From: Paracoccus benzoatiresistens
GTDB taxonomy: Bacteria; Pseudomonadota; Alphaproteobacteria; Rhodobacterales; Rhodobacteraceae
DNA: 64,000 bases
Direction of reading: 5' to 3'
Assembly: GCF_026913015.1 (NCBI RefSeq)
Contig: NZ_JAPTYD010000006.1
Span: 92,565 to 156,564, forward strand
Within the stretch, counting starts at the first letter, position 1; every line of letters begins with the position of its first letter. This document shows, in pieces, positions 11,484 through 20,882 of this stretch. The notes beneath the pieces are model-generated. The model had not been told where the DNA came from and did not search any database. It saw nothing but the letters and a program-made list of their open reading frames with translations. The position numbers and the translations under genes are program-made.

Positions 11484-13402
11484 TGACCGCCCATAGCCAA
11501 GATCCCGTCTATGTCACCGATGCCCTGATTGCCCAGGATATCGACGCCTATCTGCTCCAGCACCAGCACAAGACCATGCTGCGCTTCATCACATGCGGAT
11601 CGGTGGATGACGGCAAGTCCACGCTGATCGGCCGGCTGCTTTACGACAGCAAGATGATCTTCGAGGACCAGCTGGCCTCGCTGGAGGCCGATTCCAAGGT
11701 TTCGGGCACCCAGGGCGGAGAGATCGACTTTGCCCTGCTGGTCGACGGTCTGGCCGCCGAGCGCGAACAGGGCATCACCATCGACGTCGCCTATCGCTTC
11801 TTTGCCACCGACAAGCGCAAGTTCATCGTGGCCGACACGCCGGGGCATGAACAATATACCCGCAACATGGTCACGGGCGCATCCACCGCCGATCTTGCGG
11901 TGATCCTGATCGACGCGCGCCAGGGCGTGCTGACACAGACCCGGCGTCACAGCTACCTGGTGAACCTGCTGGGCATCCGCAACGTCGTGCTGGCCGTCAA
12001 CAAGATGGACCTGGTCGATTACTCGGCCGAGCGGTTCTATGAGATCGTCGCCGATTACAGCCACTTCGCCAAGCAGATCGGCATGGACAGCTTCCTGCCG
12101 ATCCCGATTTCCGGGCTGAAGGGCGACAACATCGTTTCCAGAAGCCCCGAGATGCACTGGTACCAGGGGCCGACCCTGCTGGGCCACCTGGAACAGGCGC
12201 CGGTCAACGACGCCCGGATGCAGGACAGCCCCTTCCGCATGGCCGTGCAGTGGGTGAACCGCCCGCATCTGGATTTTCGCGGCTTCGCGGGCCAGATCAG
12301 CGCCGGGACCGTGCGTCCGGGCGATGCGATCCGCGTCCTGCCCTCGGGCAAGGTGACCACCGTGAAATCCATCGCGACCTTTGACGGCGACCTGAGCCAG
12401 GCGGTCGCGGGCCAGTCCGTGACCCTGACCTTCGCGGACGAGATCGACTGCTCACGCGGCGACGTCATCGTGCAGGCCGACGCGCCCTGCGAGGTCGCCG
12501 ACCAGTTCGAGGCCACCCTGGTCTGGATGGCCGAATCCGAGATGCTGCCGGGCCGCCCCTATCTGCTCAAGATCGGCACCCAGACCGTCAGCGCCACCAT
12601 CACCGAGCCGAAATACGAGGTGAACGTCAACACGATGGAGCATCTGGCCAGCAAGACGCTGGGCCTGAATGCCATCGGCGTGGTCAATATCTCGACCGAC
12701 CGGCCCGTCCCGTTCGAGGCCTATGACGACAACCCCGACCTGGGCGGCTTCATCCTGATCGACCGGATGACCAATGCCACCATCGCCGCCGGGATGCTGC
12801 ATTTCGCGCTGCGCCGGTCGCAGAACATCCACTGGCAATCGACCGACATCAACCGTGACGCCCATGCAGCGCAGAAGAACCAGAGGGCCAAGGTCGTTTG
12901 GTTCACCGGCCTGTCAGGTTCGGGCAAGTCGACCATCGCCAATATCGTCGAACGCAAGCTGCACGCGATGGGCAAGCACACCTTCCTGCTGGACGGCGAC
13001 AACGTGCGGCACGGGCTGAACCGCGACCTGGGCTTCACCGATGCCGACCGCGTGGAAAACGTCCGCCGCGTGGGCGAGGTCGCGAAGCTGATGACCGATG
13101 CCGGGCTGATCGTGCTGACCGCCTTCATCTCGCCCTTCCGGTCTGAACGGCGGATGGTCCGCGACATGATGGCCCAGGGTGAGTTCCTCGAGGTCTATGT
13201 GGACACCCCCCTGGAGGTCGCCGAGCAGCGCGACGTGAAGGGCCTCTACAAGAAGGCGCGGTCGGGCCAGTTGAAGAACTTCACCGGCATCGACAGCCCC
13301 TACGAGGCGCCCGAGCAGGCCGAACTGGTGGTCAACACCGTGGCCCTTTCGGCCGAGGACGCCGCCGACCGCGTGGTCGAGGCGATCCTGTCCCAGGGAT
13401 AG
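11483..13402 (+). CDS. cysNC: Bifunctional sulfate adenylyltransferase subunit 1 / APS kinase (CysNC)
   Basis: A 639-residue fusion. Residues 1-440 are the CysN GTPase that drives APS synthesis: G1 GSVDDGKST at 39-47, G3 DTPGHE at 118-123, then NKMD. Residues about 460-639 are APS kinase CysC, with Walker [10 protein letters not shown] near 474-482 and the FISPFRSER motif; this makes PAPS. The fused form is usual in alphaproteobacteria. Transcription probably ends at the hairpin just downstream. The CysQ-like phosphatase at 29.8 kb could recycle the PAP by-product, but it is not linked. Confidence 0.96.
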   Translation: MTAHSQDPVYVTDALIAQDIDAYLLQHQHKTMLRFITCGSVDDGKSTLIGRLLYDSKMIFEDQLASLEADSKVSGTQGGEIDFALLVDGLAAEREQGITIDVAYRFFATDKRKFIVADTPGHEQYTRNMVTGASTADLAVILIDARQGVLTQTRRHSYLVNLLGIRNVVLAVNKMDLVDYSAERFYEIVADYSHFAKQIGMDSFLPIPISGLKGDNIVSRSPEMHWYQGPTLLGHLEQAPVNDARMQDSPFRMAVQWVNRPHLDFRGFAGQISAGTVRPGDAIRVLPSGKVTTVKSIATFDGDLSQAVAGQSVTLTFADEIDCSRGDVIVQADAPCEVADQFEATLVWMAESEMLPGRPYLLKIGTQTVSATITEPKYEVNVNTMEHLASKTLGLNAIGVVNISTDRPVPFEAYDDNPDLGGFILIDRMTNATIAAGMLHFALRRSQNIHWQSTDINRDAHAAQKNQRAKVVWFTGLSGSGKSTIANIVERKLHAMGKHTFLLDGDNVRHGLNRDLGFTDADRVENVRRVGEVAKLMTDAGLIVLTAFISPFRSERRMVRDMMAQGEFLEVYVDTPLEVAEQRDVKGLYKKARSGQLKNFTGIDSPYEAPEQAELVVNTVALSAEDAADRVVEAILSQG

Positions 13403-13424
13403 ACGCCGCTTCGACAGGCGATCA

Positions 13425-13459
13425 GGGGCATCCGGCAGGGCCTGCCGGGCGCCCCTTTT
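13425..13459 (+). terminator. Intrinsic terminator of cysD-cysNC
   Basis: A strong hairpin: ggggc/gcccc outer stem and ccggcagg/cctgccgg inner stem, followed by TTTT. It lies just past the cysNC stop and before the convergent gntK. Confidence 0.8.
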
Positions 13460-13468
13460 CGTCTGGAG

Positions 13469-13966
13469 TCATCGGGCCGACAACTGCCGAATGGCCTCGG
13501 CGACGGTTTCGTCCAGGGGGCGCGTCATGTCCAGCCGGATGGCGGCCTCGTCCGCCCCGGGCTGTTCCAGCGTGGCCAGTTGCGATTGCAGCATCGCCGG
13601 CGGCATGAAATGGTCCCGCGCCTGCATCCGCGCCAGGATCACGGCGGCTGGCGCCTGGGGATAGACCAGCACCAGCGGCCCGATCCGGTCGCGCAGGATG
13701 TCGCGATAGCTGCGCTTGAGGGCCGAGCAGGCAAAGACCGTCTCGCGCGTCATGGCGGACAGCCGCACGGCCTCGGCTAGGGCCAGCAGCCAGGGGCGCC
13801 GCATCGCATCGTCCAGCGGACGGCCCGCCGCCATCGCAGCGCGGTTCCCGGGCGGGTGGTAATCGTCGCCCTCGATGAAGGCGGCGTTCAGATGGCCCGC
13901 GATGGCTTTGGCCAGGCTGGACTTTCCGACCCCGCTTGGCCCCATGACCAGGATGCAGCGCTGCAT
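13469..13966 (-). CDS. gntK: Gluconokinase
   Basis: A 165-residue P-loop kinase that phosphorylates gluconate to 6-phosphogluconate. Walker A GPSGVGKSS is at residues 9-17, the substrate region EGDDYHPPGN follows at about 32-41, and the family block HFMPPAMLQSQLATLE is near 118-133. Length is normal for the family. It starts 3 nt after the stop of the DUF2218 gene, so both are probably one operon. No gluconate transporter or Entner-Doudoroff gene is near. Confidence 0.93.
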   Translation of the reverse strand: MQRCILVMGPSGVGKSSLAKAIAGHLNAAFIEGDDYHPPGNRAAMAAGRPLDDAMRRPWLLALAEAVRLSAMTRETVFACSALKRSYRDILRDRIGPLVLVYPQAPAAVILARMQARDHFMPPAMLQSQLATLEQPGADEAAIRLDMTRPLDETVAEAIRQLSAR

Positions 13967-13969
13967 CCT

Positions 13970-14260
13970 CTAAACGTCGCGCTGGCGGTCCGTCCGGGTG
14001 AAGTCCTCGCGAAAGGCGAAGCGGGCCGGATGGTTGTCAATGATGGCCTGCAGGCGTTCGACTGCCGCCGCGCCCGTGACAGTGCATTGCAGCCCCCTGT
14101 CCGACACGCCCAGCCGGGCCTTGCCGATCTCGAAGCCGATGGATCCTTTGTCCCTTTCGACCGCGCTGGACATCTTGTGGCCGAAACCCTTGCAGGGCTG
14201 CATCATGGGGCGGTGCGCGTGGCTGGTCTCAAAGCCGCCGGTGCTGAGTTCGGTGCCCAT
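13970..14260 (-). CDS. DUF2218 domain protein
   Basis: A 96-residue protein that resembles the DUF2218 family: a cysteine/histidine segment near residue 23-29 (CKGFGHK), a beta-rich middle, and the C-terminal block LQAIIDNHPARFAFRED. The family is found in proteobacteria and actinobacteria next to unrelated genes, and I know of no assigned function. A purine-rich AGGACAAGG precedes the ATG. It is the first gene of the pair with gntK. Confidence 0.7.
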   Translation of the reverse strand: MGTELSTGGFETSHAHRPMMQPCKGFGHKMSSAVERDKGSIGFEIGKARLGVSDRGLQCTVTGAAAVERLQAIIDNHPARFAFREDFTRTDRQRDV

Positions 14261-14365
14261 CCTTGTCCTGTTGCTGTCTTCATTCGGCCGGCAGGTGGCG
14301 CCCGGGCAGGACGAATGTCAATCGAGCCAGCCGGTTCAATCCGGTGACAATAAAGTCATGGGACA

Positions 14366-14390
14366 GGAACCAAGGCCAGGGAAAATCGTT
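14366..14390 (+). promoter_or_regulatory. Predicted EcfG promoter of a small RNA
   Basis: GGAAC at 14366-14370, 16 nt spacer, CGTT at 14387-14390: an exact match to the alphaproteobacterial general-stress sigma consensus. No gene starts downstream on this strand; a terminator follows at 14436. Confidence 0.7.
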
Positions 14391-14396
14391 CTTCGC

Positions 14397-14458
14397 CCGT
14401 GTAAAGTTGCTATTTCGCAATAAGTTATCGAGTTTGCCCGCCGTTAAGCGGGCTTTTT
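14397..14458 (+). ncRNA. Candidate EcfG-dependent small RNA
   Basis: The transcript is predicted only from its signals: an exact EcfG promoter ends at 14390, giving a start near 14397, and an intrinsic terminator ends at 14458. The 60-odd bases between are AT-richer than the flanks and hold no plausible reading frame (a GTG is followed at once by TAA). The 3' end would run towards the 3' end of the CAP-RTX gene on the opposite strand. A sigma-T-dependent stress sRNA (GsrN) is known in Caulobacter; similarity to it is functional guesswork, not sequence-based. Confidence 0.6.
14436..14458 (+). terminator. Intrinsic terminator of the candidate sRNA
   Basis: Stem gcccgc/gcgggc with a cgttaa loop, directly followed by TTTTT. 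The T-tract is only on the plus strand, so it does not serve the convergent CAP-RTX gene. Confidence 0.85.
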
Positions 14459-14490
14459 CGGTTGGCTTTGCTCGCCCAGGCCACGCGTGG

Positions 14491-15750
14491 TCAGAAACTG
14501 AAGATGTCGTCGGCCACGCCCTCGACCGTCAGGTTCTGGCCTGCCACGAAGATCCGGTCTCCGCCGCCCAGATCGATGGCAATGCCCCCGCTGGTCTTTG
14601 TCATGTGATCGCGCATGAAGACGGCCGGGCTGGCATCCAGCCGGTCGGCATCGATGATCAGCCGGTCGATGCCGTGCTGATAGGCCTGAACGACATCCGC
14701 TCCGCCACCGATCTGGAAGACGAAGCTGTCGGCCCCTGCCCCGCCGTTCAGCAGATCGTTGCCCCCCCCGCCCCGCAACACGTCGTTTCCGGCACCGCCC
14801 GACAGGGTATCGTTGCCGGCATCGCCGCTGAGCCAGTCATTGCCTGCCTGTCCGGCCAGCTTGTCCGCTCCGTTGCCGCCGAACAGACGGTCATTGCCAT
14901 TGTCGCCCGACAGGATGTCGTTCATGGCCTCGCCCATCAGGATGTCGTGGCCCTCGCCGCCATGAAGCCGGTCGTTCGCGCCACCGCCCTGCAGGGTGTC
15001 ATTGCCGATCGCACCTGCCAGCAGGTCGGCGCCCTCGCCCCCGATCAGCCGGTCGTTGCCCCCGTTGCCGCGAAGCGTGTCGTTGCCCCCGCCGCCCGAG
15101 ACCCAATCATGGCCCTCATTGGCCCAGACGGACTCGCTCCGGGCGGTCAGCCGGTAATCGTCGTTTCGCGCGGTTCCGGATGCCGGGGTGACGAAAACCT
15201 CTCCGTTGGCGATCTGCATCCATTCGGCGCGCGTGGTCAGATCGGTCGTGGGCCTCGGCTCGGCCACGCGCAGGAAGCCGCCGGTGTCGATCCGAAGCTG
15301 TCCGTCGGTATCGGCGAAATTCTGGGTCGCCATCAGCACCTTGTAGTCGCGGCCCCCGACCGTCAGAAAGCCGACCTCCAGGCCGATTCCGACATAGGCG
15401 GCATCGCCCAGGATATTGGCGCGGTGGCCGGGGCTGTTCATCAGGTTCTGGTGCAACTGCCGGATCTCGTCGCGCAGGTCGGCTTCGCCCTGGATCGAGA
15501 CATAGCCGATGTTTTCGGCCGTCATCCACGACCCCGCCAGATCGAAGCCCGCAGCCTCCATCCTTTCGCGCGACGAGGAGCCGCCCTGCCCCGTATGGGA
15601 AAAGGCATCCGCGTTCAGCATCCAGCGGCTATGCGCCTCGGATGAATCGTTCAGTCGCTTTTCCAGAGCCAGAGGGTCTAGCCCCTCGGCCCGGCGGGCC
15701 TGGTTGATCAGGGTGGCAAAATAGCGTTCGTCGGCATTGGCGTAGGACAT
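14491..15750 (-). CDS. CAP-domain protein with RTX repeats
   Basis: A 419-residue protein. Residues about 5-135 are a CAP/SCP (PR-1-like) domain with the expected HSRWML, AENIGY and NSPGHRANIL blocks. Residues about 215-345 carry roughly a dozen calcium-binding RTX nonapeptides (GGxGNDxLxG). A short C-terminal domain follows. There is no cleavable signal peptide, as expected for type I secretion through a C-terminal signal. CAP plus RTX proteins are secreted or surface proteins of unknown activity. The upstream 100 bp are AT-rich. Confidence 0.88.
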   Translation of the reverse strand: MSYANADERYFATLINQARRAEGLDPLALEKRLNDSSEAHSRWMLNADAFSHTGQGGSSSRERMEAAGFDLAGSWMTAENIGYVSIQGEADLRDEIRQLHQNLMNSPGHRANILGDAAYVGIGLEVGFLTVGGRDYKVLMATQNFADTDGQLRIDTGGFLRVAEPRPTTDLTTRAEWMQIANGEVFVTPASGTARNDDYRLTARSESVWANEGHDWVSGGGGNDTLRGNGGNDRLIGGEGADLLAGAIGNDTLQGGGANDRLHGGEGHDILMGEAMNDILSGDNGNDRLFGGNGADKLAGQAGNDWLSGDAGNDTLSGGAGNDVLRGGGGNDLLNGGAGADSFVFQIGGGADVVQAYQHGIDRLIIDADRLDASPAVFMRDHMTKTSGGIAIDLGGGDRIFVAGQNLTVEGVADDIFSF

Positions 15751-15861
15751 GGCGCACCTTCGCAGAAGCAGAACAAGAGAAACTTTCTACAACCTTAGCA
15801 CGAAATACCCCAAAAATCCCCTCTAAAATCTTTATAATGCAGTGGACTGACGAACCTGACT

Positions 15862-16254
15862 TCAGCGGGCCAGCTTCTTCCAGATCATCGCACCCAGCAA
15901 TGCTGCGCCCAGCAGGCTACCCGCCGCAGGCAGCGGGACTGGCGCAGGCGCGGGCGCATCCTGGACCAGCGTCATCGTACTGGTGCCGTGCGTGGGATAG
16001 AAGACCACATAAACCTGCTTCATGATCTTGCCGAAATCCAGCGTCAGGGCGTCCTGTGTCTTGTTCCAGGACAGGCCCCAGTTTCCCGCCTTGGTTCCGC
16101 ACCAGGCACAGACGGGAACCGTGCTGTATTGCAGTTCGCCACCGGCGGAATAGCTGTAGCCGGGAGTCTTGGTCAGCGCCGCAAATTCGAATTTCAACTG
16201 CGAGACGTTCTTGTATTCAAGCGCAAGGGGTTGGTTCTGGGTCAGGGTGGCCAT
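15862..16254 (-). CDS. Protein with VPLPA-CTERM-like sorting tail
   Basis: A 130-residue protein of unknown function. Its C-terminus has a proline/alanine linker, then VPLPAAG, a hydrophobic helix and a basic end (KKLAR). This is the VPLPA-CTERM sorting pattern, which in other bacteria is handled by the XrtD exosortase. The body has a CAWC motif near residue 50. I see no N-terminal signal peptide, and an in-frame TGA lies two codons before the ATG, so no longer start exists. No clear ribosome site precedes it. Confidence 0.7.
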   Translation of the reverse strand: MATLTQNQPLALEYKNVSQLKFEFAALTKTPGYSYSAGGELQYSTVPVCAWCGTKAGNWGLSWNKTQDALTLDFGKIMKQVYVVFYPTHGTSTMTLVQDAPAPAPVPLPAAGSLLGAALLGAMIWKKLAR

Positions 16255-16382
16255 GGATCATTACCGGATGACAGGGGAACAAGCCTCCGCCCTGCGGTCT
16301 TTTGTCTGTTTTGTCATTCGTGCCGCGACGTCACGACCAGGGTTCCTGACCGAAAGGACAGGGGCGGATGCGCCCCCGCCCC

Positions 16383-19300
16383 TCAATAGTCCCGCTCGAA
16401 ATAGATCCCCAGGGTGCTGTCGCCGTCGCTGCCGACCGATCCGCGCGCCGTAAGGGAATTGGTCACATCCAGGTTCAGGTTCAGCGAGCTCTTGCCATCC
16501 GCCCCCACCTGAACATCGGTATACACATTGTCCGAAAGGTATTTGCCCGCCCGGACCTGGACATTGCCTTCGTCGTCGGTAGCCAGATCCAGATCGTCCA
16601 GACCCACCTGGTTCCGCAGGTTGCCGATGATCCCCTCGCCTCCGCGCCCGGCCAGCACGGCGATGGCATTGGCAAGCTGGGCGGCCTGCAAGGGACTGAT
16701 ATTGGCCAGACCGCGGCCGAACAGCAGTTGGGACAGCACCTCCTCCTCGGGCAGTTCGGGCGAAGATTCGAAGGTGATCTCGGGATCGCGCACCTCTCCG
16801 TCGATGATGATGCGGGTGGTGATGCCGTCCTGTTCGGTTTCGGCCACCAGACGGATCACGGGGATCAGGCTGCCCTGCAGCTCCACCAGGCCCTCGGTCA
16901 GGTCGAAGCGCTTGCCCAGCAGGTCCACGCGGCCGCGGATCAGTTCCAGATGGCCGATGGGAATGGCGTTGCGCGTCGTGCCCTGCACCTGCAGCGATCC
17001 TCCCAGCTCCGCGTCCACCCCGCGCCCCCGGACAAAGAACTGGTTCGGCGCGTTGATCAGCAGATCCAGCCGCGGCGGCGCGGCGGGCGGGGTGGAAGGC
17101 GGCCCCGCCAGCCCCGCCTCGCGAGAGGCTTCGCTGGGATAAGGCTCCAGCCCGGCCTTGGCGCGGGTGGACCGGACCGGGCGCGTGTCGCCCACATGGT
17201 TGATGTCGGGGATCGCCTTTGCCCCGCCCAGCCCGGTCGAGGGGATGCGGATCTCGGTCTCGCCCAGGTCGATGGTGCCGGAAATCAGCGGGCCGTCGGC
17301 ATTGCGGCCGGACATGCGCAGGCGGCCGTTGATCTCGGTCTGGTACAGGTTCGGGTCGCGGGCGATCACCCGGTCCAGAACGATGGCCAGATCCAGCGTG
17401 CCGCCCTGCAGATCGACCGGCCCGCTGACCTGCACCCGCCCGCCATTCGAGACATTCGCGTCGGCATTCAGAGTGATCCGCCCGCCCGCGAGATCGGCGG
17501 TGGCATTGACCGCCTCCAGCCGGATGCCGACCCCTGGGTCGGAAATCTGGCCGTCGGTCAACCGCACCCTGCCGCTGACCGCCTGCAGGGACGGCGCGCC
17601 ATTGATGGCTAGGTCGAAGGACAGCGGGCCTTCGATGCTGCGCGTGCGGATAAAGGTATTGGCGACCGAGGCGTCGCTGCTGCCGCTGATCCCCAGATCC
17701 AGCGTCGAGAAGTTGCGCGCGGCGCTGCCCGTGACCTGCAATTGCGTGCTGCCCGGCGCGGTGGCCTGCAGGTTCACCTGGAAGTTCGCGCCCTCCTCGC
17801 GGATGGTGCCATTGGCCTGCACGGGGCCGGGGAATTCGGGCTTCAGCAGGCCCAGGTCGGCCAGCCGGGCCTGGACATTCATGCCGCTGGCCGTGTCGCC
17901 CTCGGCCTGGATCTGCAGTTGCGGGTTCTGGACGTTGAGCCGCTGGAAGGACAAGCCTGCCTGCGATTGCGTGGCCGCGACATCGAAGCCGGTCTGGCCC
18001 GCCAGCAGAGGATCGACGCGGGGCTGCCCAACGGACAGGCCGTCGGCCGTTCCCGTCGCGGTCAGCCGCCGCGTGCCCCCCTGCTGGACAAGCCGGGCAT
18101 CGGCCCGCAGCGCGCCGCTGATTCCGTTGCCCAGGAAGCGCAGATCCTGCGCATTCACCTGCGCGGTCACATCCGTCTGGTCGCCGCCCGCCGTGCCTGC
18201 GGCGGTGACGGTCAGGCGGGGATTGTCGATCCGGGCCTGCTCGATGGTGAAGACGCCGCCCTTCTCGGTTCCCGTGACGGCCAGCCGCGTTTCGCCCGCC
18301 AGCGCGCCATCGACCTGGGCCTGGCCAAAGGACAGGTCGCGCCCGGTGCCCGCAACCTCCAGCCGCCGGATGCCGTCGCCCGCCTCGCGGAAGCTGCCGG
18401 TCACATCCAGCGCCCCGCGCCAGCCGGGGCCGAAGGAAGCCAGCGAGGCCACGCTGACATCGGCGGAAATATCGGTGACGCCGGGGCCATAGACGCCCTG
18501 CGCGGTGGCGTTGATCTGGTCGTTCGTCAGCTGCACGTCGCGCAGGGTGACGGTGCCGTCCTTTTCCTCGGCCGAAACCCGCAGGCGGGTCATGCCGGTC
18601 AGGGCCGCGTCCGCGTTCTGGACGCCGAAGGACAGGTTCTGGCCCGAGCCGGTCAGGTCGATGAAGCGGGTGCCATCCTGTTCGGTCAGCCGCGCCATCG
18701 CGTCAAAGCCGCCCGTCCACCCCTCGCGGATCGCCGCAAGATCGGGCACCGACAGATCCAGGCTGGCATCGAGCGCGCCTTGGGCAAAGCTGCCCCGGCC
18801 TTCGGCTCGCAGTTGTGGGTTCGCCAGCCGGAAGACCTCGACCTCGTAGCCCTGCGGCTTCTCGGCGGCAAGGACCGTCAGCGTTGTCGTGCCTTCCAGC
18901 GCGTTGTCCAGGGCCTCGACGCCGATCCGCAGATCCTCGGCCTCGCCGCTGACGGTCAGCTGGCGCTGGCCTGCCGGGCCCGACAGCTTGGCATCCGCCT
19001 GCAGCCCGCCCGAGAAGTTCGGATCGGCATCCTGCAGTGAGGGCATCGAGATTGTGGCCGTCACGTCGCTGGACAGGCTGTTCACATAGCCCTGGGCCTC
19101 GGCCGTCAGGCGCTGCGCGTTGACGGCCAGCCGCCCGATCTCGATCCCGGTTTCATCGCGACGGGCGTCCAGCACGATGGTTGAACGTCCTTCCAGCAGC
19201 CGGTCGACCTGCGGCTGGTCCACCGCGATGTCGGTGCCATTGACCGAGGCATCCACGTCGAAGCCTCGCGTCAGGAAGCTGTAATAGCCCGTGACGCTGG

Positions 19301-20882
19301 CATCCGCCCTGCCCTTCATGTCCCGCCCGGCCAGGGTCGAGATACGCGCCAGATCCTCGTAGCGGGCATCCAGATCGGCGGACGCGACAAAGCCGCTGCC
19401 CAGGCCCGACAGCAGCAGGAAGCCGTCCAGGCCATAGTCGCTGCCGTTGACCGACAGGTCGGTGAACTCGACCGCGTTGCCGGGGGTGAAGTCGAAATTC
19501 GTGCTGCCGGTGATTTCCGGCCCAATGGCCTCGGCAAGGCCCGCATCCGTGAACACCATCTGCCGCGACCCGAAGCGGATGCCGCCATTCACGGATTGCA
19601 GGCTGCCGCCGTCCAGCACCACGGCGCCGGACCCGTCCAGCCGCAGGTCACCCAGCGACACATCGCCCATGTCCAGGGCCCCCACCTGGCCGGCCAGCGT
19701 CCAGCCCTGGCCCTGGGCCGCGTCATACTGAAGTTCCAGCCGGCCGGATTCCACCGTCGAGTTTTCGCCCGCGAAGGGCAGGGCGACCGGCACCTGGGCC
19801 GCGCCCGCATCCGAGCCAAGCGTGATCAGCAGGTTTGCGGTCTGCGGGGCGCCCTGCGCGTTCACGGCCAGATCGCCGTCGAGTGTCAGCGCCTCGGTCG
19901 CAAGGTTCAGCTTCGGGATCTCCAGCCGGCCGTCGTCGCCCCGCCAGCCCTCGGCCAGCAGTTGCACGTCGCTGCCGAAGAAGGTCCGGTTCTCAGGCGC
20001 CAGAAGCGAAGCCACGTCGCCGCCCAGTTGCAGGTTGAACCGGGTGCCCGGGCTGCCCGCCCCATCGGGCGCGCCCGCCGCGCTGACCCGGCCCGTGACG
20101 CGGGGCAGGCCGTCCGTCGCCAGCTTGATATCGACGCCGAAATCCTTGATCTGGCCTTCGCCGCTGATTTCCGCCACGACCGAGGGTTTGTCGTAAAGGT
20201 CGATCAGGTTGACCAGCAAGCCGTCCTCGGCCTCGTCCAGCGCCAGGTTCACGCGCAGGATCTGGGATGCATTGGAATAGCCGGCATCCAGGTCGAAGGC
20301 CCCGCGCGGTCCGTCCAGCCGCTGGATCGCCAGCTTGGCCTGCCCTTCGCCGCCTTCCAGGCTCATGCCGCCCCCCAGCGAGATCGCGGCGGCAAGGCCG
20401 ATCACGGGCTCGCCCAGTTCGACACGTTCGGCCTTGATCTGGTTGATGTTGATGGCGACGGGCAGTTCGGGCAGGGCGAATTCGAATTCGCGCGCTTCGG
20501 CCGTGGGCGCTGCCCTTTCGCCCTGGGGCAGGCGCGGCAGCAGGATTTCACGGGCCGACATTTCCGCGATCTCGATCCGGCCGCGCAGCAAGGCCGAGCG
20601 GTTCCACTGGATCGCGCCGTCGTTCAGGGTCAGCCACACGCCCTCGCCGTCGGCAATGGTGATCCGGCGAAAGGTCGCGCGGGATGACAGCGCGCCTTCG
20701 AAGCCGTCGATGACCACCTCGCGGCCCGCGCTGGACAGGTTGCGTTCCAGAAGCCGGGTCAGGAAGCCCCGGTCGTCGCTTTCCTGCTGCGAAATCTCGG
20801 CTGCGCTTTGCGCCATCACCGACAGCGGGAACAGGATCGCGAAAAGGATCAGCCAGAGTTTGCGCATCAGCCCCGCCTTCAT
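16383..20882 (-). CDS. tamB: Translocation and assembly module protein TamB
   Basis: A 1499-residue AsmA-like inner-membrane-anchored protein that spans the periplasm and, with TamA, helps assemble outer-membrane proteins or move lipids. The N-terminal hydrophobic segment (residues 7-24, ending in MAQS) is the anchor. The long middle is repetitive beta-rich sequence with a recurring period near 70 residues. The C-terminal TamB (DUF490) domain includes GLAELQGSLIP-like and ELPEEEVLSQLLFGRG sequences and ends in the porin-like GIYFERDY. The start overlaps the tamA stop in TGATG; Met6 is an alternative start. Confidence 0.93.
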   Translation of the reverse strand: MKAGLMRKLWLILFAILFPLSVMAQSAAEISQQESDDRGFLTRLLERNLSSAGREVVIDGFEGALSSRATFRRITIADGEGVWLTLNDGAIQWNRSALLRGRIEIAEMSAREILLPRLPQGERAAPTAEAREFEFALPELPVAININQIKAERVELGEPVIGLAAAISLGGGMSLEGGEGQAKLAIQRLDGPRGAFDLDAGYSNASQILRVNLALDEAEDGLLVNLIDLYDKPSVVAEISGEGQIKDFGVDIKLATDGLPRVTGRVSAAGAPDGAGSPGTRFNLQLGGDVASLLAPENRTFFGSDVQLLAEGWRGDDGRLEIPKLNLATEALTLDGDLAVNAQGAPQTANLLITLGSDAGAAQVPVALPFAGENSTVESGRLELQYDAAQGQGWTLAGQVGALDMGDVSLGDLRLDGSGAVVLDGGSLQSVNGGIRFGSRQMVFTDAGLAEAIGPEITGSTNFDFTPGNAVEFTDLSVNGSDYGLDGFLLLSGLGSGFVASADLDARYEDLARISTLAGRDMKGRADASVTGYYSFLTRGFDVDASVNGTDIAVDQPQVDRLLEGRSTIVLDARRDETGIEIGRLAVNAQRLTAEAQGYVNSLSSDVTATISMPSLQDADPNFSGGLQADAKLSGPAGQRQLTVSGEAEDLRIGVEALDNALEGTTTLTVLAAEKPQGYEVEVFRLANPQLRAEGRGSFAQGALDASLDLSVPDLAAIREGWTGGFDAMARLTEQDGTRFIDLTGSGQNLSFGVQNADAALTGMTRLRVSAEEKDGTVTLRDVQLTNDQINATAQGVYGPGVTDISADVSVASLASFGPGWRGALDVTGSFREAGDGIRRLEVAGTGRDLSFGQAQVDGALAGETRLAVTGTEKGGVFTIEQARIDNPRLTVTAAGTAGGDQTDVTAQVNAQDLRFLGNGISGALRADARLVQQGGTRRLTATGTADGLSVGQPRVDPLLAGQTGFDVAATQSQAGLSFQRLNVQNPQLQIQAEGDTASGMNVQARLADLGLLKPEFPGPVQANGTIREEGANFQVNLQATAPGSTQLQVTGSAARNFSTLDLGISGSSDASVANTFIRTRSIEGPLSFDLAINGAPSLQAVSGRVRLTDGQISDPGVGIRLEAVNATADLAGGRITLNADANVSNGGRVQVSGPVDLQGGTLDLAIVLDRVIARDPNLYQTEINGRLRMSGRNADGPLISGTIDLGETEIRIPSTGLGGAKAIPDINHVGDTRPVRSTRAKAGLEPYPSEASREAGLAGPPSTPPAAPPRLDLLINAPNQFFVRGRGVDAELGGSLQVQGTTRNAIPIGHLELIRGRVDLLGKRFDLTEGLVELQGSLIPVIRLVAETEQDGITTRIIIDGEVRDPEITFESSPELPEEEVLSQLLFGRGLANISPLQAAQLANAIAVLAGRGGEGIIGNLRNQVGLDDLDLATDDEGNVQVRAGKYLSDNVYTDVQVGADGKSSLNLNLDVTNSLTARGSVGSDGDSTLGIYFERDY

